64,000 bases of DNA from Saprospiraceae bacterium (GTDB taxonomy: Bacteria; Bacteroidota; Bacteroidia; Chitinophagales; Saprospiraceae), in the NCBI GenBank assembly GCA_016706365.1, contig JADJJU010000007.1, positions 62,001-126,000 on the forward strand, written 5' to 3'. Below are positions 19,592 through 29,500 of this stretch, in pieces (within the stretch, counting starts at the first letter, position 1; each line of letters opens with the position of its first letter). Made by a program: the position numbers and the translations under genes. The notes below the pieces were generated by a model that saw only the letters and a program-made list of their open reading frames with translations, did no database searches and had not been told where the DNA came from.

Positions 19592-20422
19592 ATGGAATTG
19601 AGCATTGGTATCTCGCCCTGCCCCAATGATACCTTCATTTTTGAAGCCTTGATGAGTCAAAAACTGACAGATAATGATATCTCCTTCAAATTCGTCCTGG
19701 AAGACGTTGAAACATTGAATGAAATGGCTTTGCGGCAGGAACTGGATATCACAAAGCTGAGCTTCAGGGCCTATTTTGAAGTGAGACGCGACTATATCAT
19801 CATGAACAGTGGCAGTGCGTTGGGATTTGGGTGCGGGCCTTTATTAATTTCCAAATCACCAATGACTTTACAAGATCTGGCTGGAAAGGTAATTGCAGTA
19901 CCAGGCAGATGGACCACCGCCAATTTCTTGCTGGATTTTGCACTGAAAGAATCTATTGAAAAAGAGTTCCTTGTCTTTTCGGAAATTGAGAATGCAGTTC
20001 TGAGTGGAAAATGCGATGCCGGAGTGATCATCCATGAGAATCGTTTTACTTATCAGGATAAGGGATTACATCTCGTACAAGATCTGGGTCAGTATTGGGA
20101 GAATAAAACAAATAGTCCTATACCGCTGGGTGGAATAGCTATTAAGAGAAATATCTCAATGGATATTCAGAAAAAGGTCGAAAAATTAATCAGAACGAGT
20201 CTGCAAATGGCATTTGATCATCCTGAAGCTGCCATGCCACTCGTAAGCCAATATTCTCAGGAGATGTCACAGGAAGTCATGAAATCACATATACAATTGT
20301 ATGTCAATGAGTTCTCCCTGGATCTGGGTAAGACCGGAAGAGACGCCATTCAATATATGGCCTCACAAATTCATGATTCTGCCAAACATAGTGATGACTT
20401 AGCACTAATTCTTCCAAATTAA
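19592..20422 (+). CDS. mqnD: 1,4-dihydroxy-6-naphthoate synthase (futalosine menaquinone pathway)
   Basis: 276 aa, intact. MELSIGISPCPNDTFIFEAL is the diagnostic N-terminus, with the substrate-binding SPCPNDTF loop. LSFRAYFEV, GSALGFGCGPLLISK, DAGVIIHENRFTY and NSPIPLGGIAI are further MqnD signatures in a periplasmic-binding-protein-like fold. The enzyme converts cyclic de-hypoxanthinyl futalosine to 1,4-dihydroxy-6-naphthoate. This implies the organism makes menaquinone by the futalosine route. The other mqn genes are not in the window. A terminator lies about 180 bp downstream. Confidence 0.95.
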   Translation: MELSIGISPCPNDTFIFEALMSQKLTDNDISFKFVLEDVETLNEMALRQELDITKLSFRAYFEVRRDYIIMNSGSALGFGCGPLLISKSPMTLQDLAGKVIAVPGRWTTANFLLDFALKESIEKEFLVFSEIENAVLSGKCDAGVIIHENRFTYQDKGLHLVQDLGQYWENKTNSPIPLGGIAIKRNISMDIQKKVEKLIRTSLQMAFDHPEAAMPLVSQYSQEMSQEVMKSHIQLYVNEFSLDLGKTGRDAIQYMASQIHDSAKHSDDLALILPN

Positions 20423-20603
20423 GTTTGTAATAATATTGATTAAAATGTATCAGCAAAACAGTGATACTTCTGTGCCAAATCACTTGACGAAAATAACTTA
20501 TTCGTAATTAGTGCAAATTTATTTGATTACACATTGCGAAAAGTTGTAATATGTTCTAATTTTACGTCCGGTAAGTTTTGGTTAATAATTCATATATGGT
20601 TTT

Positions 20604-20634
20604 GCTCGTGAAAAGTCACGAGCATTTCTTTTTT
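20604..20634 (+). terminator. Intrinsic terminator between mqnD and ald
   Basis: GCTCGTGA-aaag-TCACGAGC, an 8-bp perfect stem followed by ATTTCTTTTTT. Confidence 0.85.
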
Positions 20635-20657
20635 AGGGAAGCATGTATTCCTGTTCC

Positions 20658-20687
20658 TTTGAGAATGCAAACAAATAGCTACATTTG
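20658..20687 (+). promoter_or_regulatory. Bacteroidota-type promoter of ald
   Basis: TTTG (20658-20661), an 18-nt spacer and TACATTTG (20680-20687) match the -33/-7 consensus. The ATG of ald is 43 bp downstream of the -7 box. Confidence 0.7.
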
Positions 20688-20730
20688 CACTGCAAAAAAG
20701 CATGTTTCATTACATTCAAAATCATAAAAT

Positions 20731-21842
20731 ATGATCATAGGAGTTCCTAAAGAAATCAAAACCAATGAAAATCGGGTAGCAGTCACTCCGGGTGGAGTAC
20801 TGGAGTTTACAAAATATGGCCACAAGGTTTATGTACAGTCTACTGCCGGAGAAGGATCCGGTTTTATAGATGAAGAATATGTATCTGCAGGTGCTACTAT
20901 TCTGGCAACTATCGAAGAAGTTTATGCCATAGCAGATATGATCGTCAAGGTCAAAGAGCCTATCGAAACTGAATATAGTCTCATCAAAGAAAATCAATTA
21001 TTATTTACTTATTTCCACTTTGCATCTTACGAACCGCTTACAATTGCGATGATCGAACGCAAAGCTGTTTGTCTGGCTTACGAAACAGTTGAAATGCCGG
21101 ACAGATCGCTTCCATTACTTGTTCCAATGTCTGAAGTTGCAGGTCGTATGGCAGTACAGCAAGGAGCCAAGTATCTTGAAAAACCAATCAAAGGAAGAGG
21201 TGTACTCTGGGCGGTGTACCTGGTGTTCAACCAGGTAAAGTATTGATCCTTGGTGGAGGAATCGTTGGCACACAGGCAGCTAAAATGGCTGCAGGTCTGG
21301 GAGCTACGGTTACTATTATGGATATAAGCCTTAACAGATTGAGATATTTATCGGATATCATGCCGGCAAATGTAATCACAATGTTTTCCAGCGAATACAA
21401 TATCAGAAAAGCTATTAAAGATCATGATCTTATAGTTGGAGCAGTACTTATTCCCGGTGCAAAAGCTCCCCATTTGATCACCAGAGATATGCTCAGAGAA
21501 ATGAGACCGGGCACTGTAGTAGTAGATGTGGCAGTAGATCAGGGAGGATGTATTGAAACTTGCCGTCCTACTACTCATGAGAACCCTACTTATATTATTG
21601 ACGATGTTGTGCACTATTGTGTAGCAAATATGCCGGGAGCAGTGCCTTATACTTCAACACTGGCACTGACCAATGCTACACTTCCATATGCTATCCGTCT
21701 GGCAAACAAGGGCTGGAAGCAAGCTTGTATAGAAAAACCAGAATTGAAATATGGTTTGAATATTGTCAATGGAAAGGTAGTTTACCAGGGTGTTGCAGAA
21801 GCATTCAATTTGCCTTATGAGTCTGTTGATTCGTTATTCTGA
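20731..21842 (+). CDS. ald: Alanine dehydrogenase (one frameshift)
   Basis: The segment 20731-21246 (MIIGVPKEIKTNENRVAVTP) gives the N-terminal pyruvate/alanine-binding half. The segment 21243-21842 gives the NAD-binding Rossmann half (ILGGGIVGTQAAKMAAGLGA, AVLIPGAKAPHLIT) and the C-terminus. The break lies near 21208, in ...KGRGVLLGGVPGVQPGK..., where one base is missing. Repairing it joins the halves into about 370 aa, the normal length. Catalytic Lys and His candidates lie in VKVKEP and FTYFHFAS. The enzyme reversibly deaminates L-alanine to pyruvate and ammonia with NAD. The single lesion in an otherwise perfect gene looks like a sequence error. Confidence 0.92.
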
Positions 21843-22215
21843 GATTTCAGTTTTCAGTGGTTGCAGGTTTCAGTCCCCGCGACAAGGAATGTTGCAATTC
21901 GATGAGAGATAACACGACGGGTTCTGATTTCAGGTTTCAGCTATCAGTTTTAAGATTTCAGATTTGTCAAACAGCCATTTAGCAGCCGTTTTTAAATTTG
22001 AATTTCTGAATACTAATCTGAAATTCTATTTTTATATGGACTTGAAAATCAGCGTTCTGCAAAAGTGTTATATAGGAGATTTGAAACAGCCGGATAACAG
22101 CCATTTTTATATGAGATATTGTATATACAAGTGGTATTTCAATTTTTATAGCGCTGCAAAATGAGCGTTTTGCAAAATTGATATTTATGCGATATAATTA
22201 ACTTCTACTTTTTGG
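21843..22215. repeat. Intergenic low-complexity TTTCAG / AACAGCC tracts
   Basis: About 370 bp without a convincing gene. TTTCAG recurs several times (21845-21965). AACAGCC occurs near 21970, 22086 and 22096, with a related AGCAGCC at 21979. A small open frame at 21964-22164 is AT-rich with no family features. Confidence 0.45.
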
Positions 22216-22252
22216 AAAGCGTCATCGATAAACGGTGACGCTTTTTCTTTTT
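22216..22252 (+). terminator. Intrinsic terminator upstream of the LuxR-type gene
   Basis: AAGCGTCATCG-ataaa-CGGTGACGCTT, an 11-bp stem with one G-T pair, followed by TTTCTTTTT. Confidence 0.85.
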
Positions 22253-22314
22253 CAGCTTACATTTGTCTGAGATAATTTTTATCAAGCCAATCGCCAAAAT
22301 GTAATTGCCGGTTC

Positions 22315-22793
22315 ATGGGATCAAATTCGAACAGATTTATTAAATTTTTTAAAAATCCATCCGTCTTATTTGCCGGGCTACTTGGCATTTTGCTTGTGAT
22401 TTTAAAACAAGTAGAATATGCTTATATATTTCATCAGGTGAACCCGGACTCATTCTTGGTGCTATGGCATTTATTTTCCTGTGCGTAGGACTATTAGTGT
22501 ACCATTTCTTGAAACCTGCTGAAAATAAAAACTTTCAAATAGTCAGTTTTAATGAAGATGCAAAAGCAACAAAACTCCCTAAAAAACCTTATTCAGGTCC
22601 TGAATTAAGTGAAAGAGAAAAAGAAATTCTTGCATTAATCGCAGATGGCCACTCCAATCAGGAAATTTCCCGCGCATTATTTATTTCTATTCCAACTGTT
22701 AAAACTCATATTTCTAATTTATACCAAAAATTGGATGTCAATAGCAGAACAAAAGCCATTCTGAAAGCTCGTGAGTTTAGTTTAATTGCTTAA
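22315..22793 (+). CDS. Membrane-anchored LuxR-type transcription factor (frameshifted)
   Basis: The ATG at 22315 starts MGSNSNRFIKFFKNPSVLF with a first TM helix (AGLLGILLVILKQVEYAYIF). One indel near 22440 shifts to the frame holding a second TM (GAMAFIFLCVGLLVYHFL). A linker and a LuxR/FixJ winged-helix-free HTH follow (LSEREKEILALIADGHSNQ, IPTVKTHISNLYQKL). There is no receiver domain. Two N-terminal helices tethering a LuxR HTH, placed just before a DUF4199 gene, is a recurrent Bacteroidota pair. The DUF4199 protein is presumably a membrane partner or a regulated gene. Confidence 0.8.
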
Positions 22794-22827
22794 GAATAGC
22801 AGTTTTTTAATGCTTAATATTCAAAAT

Positions 22828-22841
22828 CATACTTAAGTATG
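22828..22841. promoter_or_regulatory. 14-bp palindrome upstream of the DUF4199 gene
   Basis: CATACTTAAGTATG is a perfect palindrome between the LuxR-type gene and the DUF4199 gene, 52 bp before the latter's ATG. It is a candidate operator. No binding protein is known. Confidence 0.35.
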
Positions 22842-22892
22842 AGCGTAATTAAATGCTATAAACATTACTTCGCAGCATAAAAATCAAAAGAA

Positions 22893-23414
22893 ATGAAAAA
22901 ACAAATCTGGACTTATGGAATTGGCGTCGGACTCTCCGTTGTACTATTAATGTATATCTCATTTACCCTCTGGATGGGTGATGATCCGGACTTCAGCATG
23001 GGCGAAATAGCTGGTTATGCATCTATGCTGCTTTCTTTTGCTCTTCTCTTTATCGGCGTGAAACAATACAGGGACAAACATTTGGAAGGTTTTATCAGCT
23101 TTAAAAAGGCGTTTCTAATGGGACTTCTGATGACATTAATTGCCTCATCAATCTATGTTATTGGATGGATGATTTACAGCAGCTATAATATGACTGACTT
23201 TATGGAACAATATGCCAACAAAATGCTGGAAAATATGGCAAAAGAAGGAGCGAGTACCGCAGAAATCGATGCCAAAAAAGAGGAAATGGCATATTATGCT
23301 GATTTGTATAAAAATCCCTTCTGGAAAGCAATTATGACTTTTATGGAAATATTTCCTGTAGGATTAATTGTGAGTTTGATAAGTGCTTTGATCCTTAAGA
23401 GGAAAAGTCAATAA
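22893..23414 (+). CDS. DUF4199-family membrane protein
   Basis: 173 aa with four hydrophobic helices: about residues 7-27, 40-58, 70-95 and 145-165. A charged loop between helices 3 and 4 (MENMAKEGASTAEIDAKKEE) is typical of DUF4199. It follows the membrane-anchored LuxR-type gene by 99 bp on the same strand. The family has no established function. The frame is intact, and the start ATG gives a positively charged MKKQ leader before TM1. Confidence 0.8.
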   Translation: MKKQIWTYGIGVGLSVVLLMYISFTLWMGDDPDFSMGEIAGYASMLLSFALLFIGVKQYRDKHLEGFISFKKAFLMGLLMTLIASSIYVIGWMIYSSYNMTDFMEQYANKMLENMAKEGASTAEIDAKKEEMAYYADLYKNPFWKAIMTFMEIFPVGLIVSLISALILKRKSQ

Positions 23415-23505
23415 CGATCTACACATGGCCCTTCAGCGAATCACACGCACAACTCGCACCTACACTTCGCTTAAACGATTCAACGCTTAAACCGGCTGCT
23501 TTCTT

Positions 23506-24336
23506 CTACGATCCCATAAGATTCTTAAGATAATCTCTAATGTTGAAGAATGAGGACATTTCCCCTTCGTTCTTCAACAACTTTTTCAAATCCTGCCCAC
23601 CTCTTCTGGAGCAGCTCAATTTAGTTCCATTTTTAAGCATGACAATCAGATCCTTGTGATCATATCTTTTGACGTGATTGCGGTTAATAACAACCTTGGA
23701 ACTAATCTGAAAAAAAGACGGATCATTCAGGAGCAATTGCCGATAGTGACCTAGGTATTTGGTGGATGGCAAACGTTGACCATTAAGCAAATAAAAATAA
23801 CACACCGGTCCGTCAGCTTCAAAATACAGGATATTGTCTACGATTTCCAACTCAATAATTCCTTTGGGCATATGAATTGCAAGTTGACGTTTGCCGGATT
23901 GTGGTCCTTGCTGGAGATTGTAAAGAAATGCACTTAATTGTTCGATTCCCGGTTGTTTTTGCTTTTCTTTAGCTTTTTTGACTGCAGCACAAAGCCTCTC
24001 CGGTTCTATAGGCTTGGTGATATAGTCCAGAGCTGCGAACTCAATTGCCCTCATAGCATACTCTGAGTCAGTATGGGCAGTGATAAAAATTATAGAAAAA
24101 TGGAGTTCAGATTTCTCGGCAAGCTTTTCTAAAAGCTCAAATGATGTAGAATGATTGATTTGGATATCAAGAAAAACAAGGTCAGGCTGTTGTTCATAAA
24201 TAAGCCTTTCGGCGGATTCCAGATCTGCCGCCTCTCCTACTACTTCAACGTCAGGACAATGGTCTGTTAAAAGTCTTGCGATTAACTCCCTGTTATTATC
24301 TGAATCTTCTACAATAAGTGATCTTAAAGCTGTCAT
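23506..24336 (-). CDS. LytTR-family response regulator (orphan)
   Basis: 276 aa. The receiver domain has D57 in LVFLDIQIN, the conserved Thr in IIFITAHTDSEYA and Lys in YITKPIEPERL. The LytTR domain runs from about 150 to 260 (LEIVDNILYFEADG, FFQISSKVVINRNHVKRYD, LSCSRRGGQDLKKLL). No histidine kinase is adjacent. A close paralogue lies at 45324, on the far side of the giant beta-helix gene, with the same order of motifs, including HVKRYD / NVKRFD and SRRGGQDLKK / SRRGAHEFKK. Confidence 0.92.
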   Translation of the reverse strand: MTALRSLIVEDSDNNRELIARLLTDHCPDVEVVGEAADLESAERLIYEQQPDLVFLDIQINHSTSFELLEKLAEKSELHFSIIFITAHTDSEYAMRAIEFAALDYITKPIEPERLCAAVKKAKEKQKQPGIEQLSAFLYNLQQGPQSGKRQLAIHMPKGIIELEIVDNILYFEADGPVCYFYLLNGQRLPSTKYLGHYRQLLLNDPSFFQISSKVVINRNHVKRYDHKDLIVMLKNGTKLSCSRRGGQDLKKLLKNEGEMSSFFNIRDYLKNLMGS

Positions 24337-24542
24337 TACCCATGCCTTTAAAATTATAAAATGCCCTGCTTACTGTAGATCCCTGTCAAAGATATAAATA
24401 AAAAGTAATGTAGAAATATTACTAGTCTATAATCAAAAATTTATGTAACAATTATTTTCACAATTTCATGTATATATTTGAATATCAACAAACTACTTTA
24501 TCAAAAAAATTATCATACCTGTTCCTTGCTATCCTAACTAAA

Positions 24543-24574
24543 AGAGTCTGATGGAGTGATACTCATCAGACTCT
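24543..24574 (-). terminator. Terminator of the outer-membrane barrel gene
   Basis: AGAGTCTGATG pairs perfectly with CATCAGACTCT (11 bp). On the minus strand the stem is followed by TTTTAG. It lies 48 bp after the barrel gene's stop codon. Confidence 0.75.
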
Positions 24575-24621
24575 AAACTATTAAACTATGAACTTTTTAC
24601 ACTAATTCTTATATCCCAATC

Positions 24622-25395
24622 TCAATTAAGAAAGAAATTAAACCCAATATTAATCCCTGCATTAAATGTTCTGGATGCTCCATATTCATTATCACGATTC
24701 GGCAATCGCCATTCTTCCGCATTGATATCGGGTACCCCCATAAGGCCTCTTAATTCAAGGTTCAATTTAGTTTTTGGGCTTAAATAAAAATCTACTCCCA
24801 ATGCCAAACCGACTCCAAAATCAAAGCTATTGAATACTTCCTTGTAATCCGGATTACCACCCTGAGGAAGCAGTCTATTCAAATCAGCAGTATTGACGTT
24901 GGGATTATCTTTAAATGAAAAGCTGTAAAAATCAGTTTCTGAATTTCCAGTTGACAAGGTCATATCAGCATTCAGCAGAAACCCTGCGAAGAGGCCAGCG
25001 GCACCATACCACTTGCTCCCACTCCGAAGCGCAGTTGTGTCCTTTTTAAAGTTAAATTTATACCAAACCGGAACATGCAGATATTGAAGTCTTACATCTT
25101 TTTTCAAAGAACCTCCGCTGTATGATCCAGCATAAGACTGTCCACTATTTGTATAATTAATTTCTATCTGAATAGCCGAATTCAGGCTGGTTTCAAATCC
25201 AAATTGAACTCCAAAATTACCGGTAAGAAATACATCGTATGGCAATTCCCGCTGACCATAATTGTTTTGATTGATAATGACAGGTGCGGCTAAGCTGGCA
25301 TTAACACCGGCATACATTTTATTTTGAGCAGAAGTCTTGATGGCCAATCCGGTAAAAAAGATACAAAGCAGAATAAAAAGGAAAGCTTTTTTCAT
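24622..25395 (-). CDS. Outer-membrane beta-barrel protein (PorT-like)
   Basis: 257 aa. The signal peptide KKAFLFILLCIFFTGLAIKTSAQ is followed by alternating amphipathic strands (YAGVNASLAAPVI, FGVQFGFETSLNSAIQIEIN, LQYLHVPVWYKFNF, WYGAAGLFAGFLLNAD, FDFGVGLALGVDFYLSP). It ends in an aromatic strand (FNAGINIGFNFFLN), typical of eight-stranded OMP_b-brl_2 barrels. Such proteins are integral to the outer membrane. Any link to T9SS or to the neighbouring giant surface protein is only by proximity. Confidence 0.85.
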   Translation of the reverse strand: MKKAFLFILLCIFFTGLAIKTSAQNKMYAGVNASLAAPVIINQNNYGQRELPYDVFLTGNFGVQFGFETSLNSAIQIEINYTNSGQSYAGSYSGGSLKKDVRLQYLHVPVWYKFNFKKDTTALRSGSKWYGAAGLFAGFLLNADMTLSTGNSETDFYSFSFKDNPNVNTADLNRLLPQGGNPDYKEVFNSFDFGVGLALGVDFYLSPKTKLNLELRGLMGVPDINAEEWRLPNRDNEYGASRTFNAGINIGFNFFLN

Positions 25396-25527
25396 TGAAG
25401 ATCAATTGATTATTTAAAAAAGATGAGAGGTTCACTGCGTTCAATGAACCACTCAGTAAGGCTTCGGGAAACCCTAGGCCATAATAAAGCAGCACATAAA
25501 ATGTTCGTTTAAATGGCGAACCACCTA

Positions 25528-26124
25528 TTAGTTTCTGCTCCCCGTCAGGATTAGTTTTTTTGTAAATATTTGCTTGTCGGACAAAACGATCTCCATAAAA
25601 TATTCGCCCTGAACAATATCAGCCAGTTCTACCCGGTACTGAGATGCTTCAGTGAACGTCTGATGTTTGATTAGTTTGCCCTGTAGATTATAAAGTGAAA
25701 TTTCTTCCAATGTTAGCCCTGCTTCTAAATCTATCATGGCAAAATCAGGAGCCGGATTAGGATATAATTTTGCAAACATTCCTTCATTTTCTACCATTAC
25801 GGCAGCTATCGGTGAATACTTAAAAGAGCCATCCAGATCAAACATTTTAAGGCGGTAATAATTGATACCAGTATAAGGTGTAAGGTCTTTTAGGAAATAG
25901 TCCATTCTGATATCCTGAGCTCCGCGAGCAGATTCAGTGCCGATGGTCTCCCACTTACGTCCATCTTTGGAACGCTCTACCAGGAACTTGTCCGAACCAA
26001 TTTCTGAAACAGTAGTCCATTTGAGGTCTACCCAGCCGCCTGAGTTCCATACAGCTTTGAATTCAGAGAGGGTTATGGGGAGGGCGGTATAAGTCAAATC
26101 CCAGAAATTGATTTCCTCCATCAA
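25528..26124 (-). CDS. T9SS sorting-domain protein, C-terminal part (likely 5'-truncated or broken)
   Basis: 198 aa without a signal peptide. Residues 12-100 form a fibronectin-like segment (LPITLSEFKAVWNSGGWVDL, INYYRLKMFDLDGSFKYSP). Residues 118-198 are a type A T9SS domain with KLYPNPAPDFAMIDL and ending FTKKLILTGSRN. A sorting domain alone has no cargo, so the upstream part is missing. 26125-26596 shows no continuous frame that would supply it. It may be the remnant of a secreted protein, or belong to a larger gene broken by indels. Confidence 0.65.
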   Translation of the reverse strand: MMEEINFWDLTYTALPITLSEFKAVWNSGGWVDLKWTTVSEIGSDKFLVERSKDGRKWETIGTESARGAQDIRMDYFLKDLTPYTGINYYRLKMFDLDGSFKYSPIAAVMVENEGMFAKLYPNPAPDFAMIDLEAGLTLEEISLYNLQGKLIKHQTFTEASQYRVELADIVQGEYFMEIVLSDKQIFTKKLILTGSRN

Positions 26125-26596
26125 ATACTATAATCCCAGTTTCCCACACCAGGCAAATTTCCAACCAATTGAGAAATTCAAGATCACTGTCATGCTGGAT
26201 TACTTATACAAATTTAAAAATATCGACCTTGAACATTGGCAAATTACAATTGAAATCCAGCTTTATTAAATTTTAAATAACAATATCCATCTTGTGGCAC
26301 AGGATTTGGATCAATGTCCATGCTTGTAGTCCAAGGACTGAACCTAGTTGGAACTAGAGGAATTATTGTTGCAAGCTACCATATATTGCCTTGCTTAAGC
26401 ATTTCAGTTGCCATCCTTGCAAAAATTGATTGGGAATGGGCCTAAATAATCAATTTCAGAATTCAAATCAATACATCTGAACTTCTGATTCCAACTTTTT
26501 ATGATTGAACGTTTACTTCAATCCTTCGCAATAAGAATTCCTAAAAACTTCTTAACCCCAATAAAATAATTACATAAATTTTTCATATTACGTGAT
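26125..26596. other. Non-coding or degenerate stretch between the T9SS fragment and the giant gene
   Basis: About 470 bp with frequent stops in all minus frames and no recognisable domain. It may be the decayed upstream part of the 25.5-26.1 kb sorting-domain gene plus a true intergenic region. No promoter or terminator was recognised. Confidence 0.4.
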
Positions 26597-29500
26597 TTAA
26601 GGTAATTGTTGATAAATATATATCCTGGTGAAAACATAGTATTGCCAGGATTGAAAATCAATAGAAAGACAAGAATCATCATTTGTTGGCCCTGAATTTT
26701 GAACACTTCCATTCATATTATAATCGGCACTATAATATCCAGGAACCGAATAATTGGGTGATAATGATGTATTTCCCGGGGTCCAATAGAATTACAGTCA
26801 AAATTGGAATTCTGTCATTATTAGGGCCATTATAAATTAAGTACCCATCCGCATTTCCATCACCTGCCCAAAGCGCCTTATTGTTGGTAAACTGTCTTTG
26901 AGCATGTGTTCCATAGGTAGCATCTGAGGTGAAGTCAAATTCCAGTGTACCCATGCTGAGTGTTACAGCAGCAGCAGACATAGCACCAAGGTGATTTCTG
27001 TGATTGACCTCAATGTAATAGTCATCAGAAATCAAAATGAACTCCAGAGGACTCACCCCATCTACACCCGTAACTGTACCGTCCTGATGCAGAATACCCG
27101 CCCTAGTTCCTTCAATCTGAGTCGGATCCAGTTTATTCCTGAGCCTGACAATCACCCAATCTACCATCGTTCCCGGAACGGAAACTAATGTCTCTGCACC
27201 TGCATAGTTGAATGGTGCAGTATTATAAGGCTTGCAAGAGGCAGATATCCCAAAGTGTTGAGTGCCTTGCCCATTTGGTGAGTCAAATTGTTATATGGAC
27301 CTGAGAGCATCACCTGAATATCCACTTCTACGACTTCCAGCATGAAGCTGATCGTGCGGCTGAAACTGTAAGCTTCGGAACATGTAGTAGCATTATCATA
27401 ACAATCAAATTCACTGTAACTGTAGCCCCTTCATCACTAGCAACAAGATTTCTGGTCTGGAATGTAGCGCACCACCAGCAGAGTAGCAGCCACTGCAGAA
27501 GTTGGCACATCTGAGCCCAGAACATAATGAATGGTATAGTTTCCGTCTGCTAATCCATTTATGGTAACATTGGCCGGATTCCCGACTGTTCCCATTGGGA
27601 TAGGACTCATGGAAGTTGCCGTAGGCAGTGGATTCACAGCAACGGAATAAGAATTCACTTTACTACATCCTAATACATTCGTTTCAGTGAGTTGGACAAC
27701 AAAAGGCCCTCCAGCAGCTACCCATTGGACATCGGCTGCAAAGCTGTTATTAGCTGATACAACTACACCTCCTGAGAGCACATTCCACAAGTAAGAATTG
27801 CCCATTATGTTAGTTACCTGATACATCTCTGTGCTTTGAGCACATACTGTATTGTCACCCATAATTGTATTCAATGCTGGTGAGCTTCCTACCTGGAATA
27901 CAATTTCATCAGTGCTGCTACAGCCTCTGCTATCGGTGACTACCAGTCTGATAGTTAATGTTCCGGGGCCTGTCCCTGATGTGGTAAGGGTCGGTGATTG
28001 TGCGGAAGGAACTGATATAGCACCTCCTACACCTCCTGTACTACCGACTATTGACCACTGATAGTTGTAAGGAGCTAGTCCTCCGAAAGCATTACCATTA
28101 AGCACTCTGGCTGCATTGTCACAAATAGTTAGTGGTCCGTTAGGATTGGCGACCGCCTGAGGAATTGGATTTACTATTAGTGTAATCAGGAATGAATCCG
28201 CAACACAACCTGCTAAACTCACATTTGGTTTAACAGTGTACCTGACAGTACGTGGTGACAAGGATAGATTTTCTACAAAAGCTGAATAAATCGAATCAGC
28301 AGTTCCTGAAATTGGAAGACCTTCAACAAAAATGCTTTGTGTGGTTAAAGTCCATTGCCAGGCAGATATGTTCACATTATTGACCACAAAAGTTGTGAGA
28401 TCCAAATTAAGTGGAGATCCGCTGCAATGCGTTAAAGTATCATTGAATGTCACCGGCTCCGGATTGACAGGAAGTGTGACAGTGAAAGGCGTACCACTGC
28501 AAAGATTAGGATTCGCACCTGTAGGTATAACTGTATACACCGCACTTAGTGGTCCTGACGTAACATTGATTAAAGTGGTGGTTAAACCCGGACCTGAACC
28601 ATTTGGAGCCCCGCCGGTAAGACCTGGCGGGTAAACTGCTGTCCAGGTATAGGTCGATGCAATTGCATTGGTAAGATGATCATTCCAAATGAATATTTTT
28701 TCATCCCCGGAACAAATGGCCACATGCAATGAATCAGAATGTACAGGTCTGGTGCGAACTGTGATGGTTATTGTTGCAGAGTTTACAGGACAATTAGTGA
28801 TATTCTTATATCCAACTATCCCGATGACTTGTCCATGAGTTATGGTAGTACTTGCAAAAGTATTATCATTTGATCTGGCTTGCAAAACTAAATCACCAAC
28901 ATCATAGGTGCTGCTCAGATTGACATCCCGATAGAATAAATATTCATCAACACCTGTTCCTGATCCTGTAAATGTGATTTCTTCCCCTTCACAAATATTC
29001 GTCATACTTGCAACCACCATGGGCTCCGGACATGCGTCAACACAGGAGCCAAGATTGGGTTGGAAACCTCTCAGAACCAAATCCTGGTCAGTCCCATTAG
29101 TTAGAGTTGGTTTAAAGTATAGCTTCCAGCGCCCGGTGTTGTAAATTCTGTTTGTAATATTTGCCAACGTTGTCGTTCCCCACCAGTTGCAATTTAGAGT
29201 TACATTGCCTGCACCAGAATGATTCACCAAAGAATCGCCGATAACTCCCTGGAAACTATTTCCACTAAATGCAGGACTACCTCCCAAGATTCTTAATCCT
29301 GTACCGGCATTTTCAAAAAGAGTATTAGACATTGCGTAATTACCGGCGTCAACTGCGGCGTAGACCCCACGACTCACATTTTTGATATGATTATTTGTTA
29401 TTGATAATCCATTGGCAGTAGGTAAGTTTTCCATCCAGAAACCTTGTACTTCCATAGTAGCCTTTGCTTCCTGAATTAACAATACATTACCATCTACTTC

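Noticed and set aside
20520..20635. Possible small RNA ending at the terminator before ald
   Set aside because: The terminator is strong, but no -7 box of the TAnnTTTG type was found at a suitable distance. The hairpin is adequately explained as the end of the mqnD transcript.
21964..22164. 66-codon open frame between ald and the LuxR-type gene
   Set aside because: AT-rich, no ribosome-binding site or family features, and it contains the repeated AACAGCC motif.
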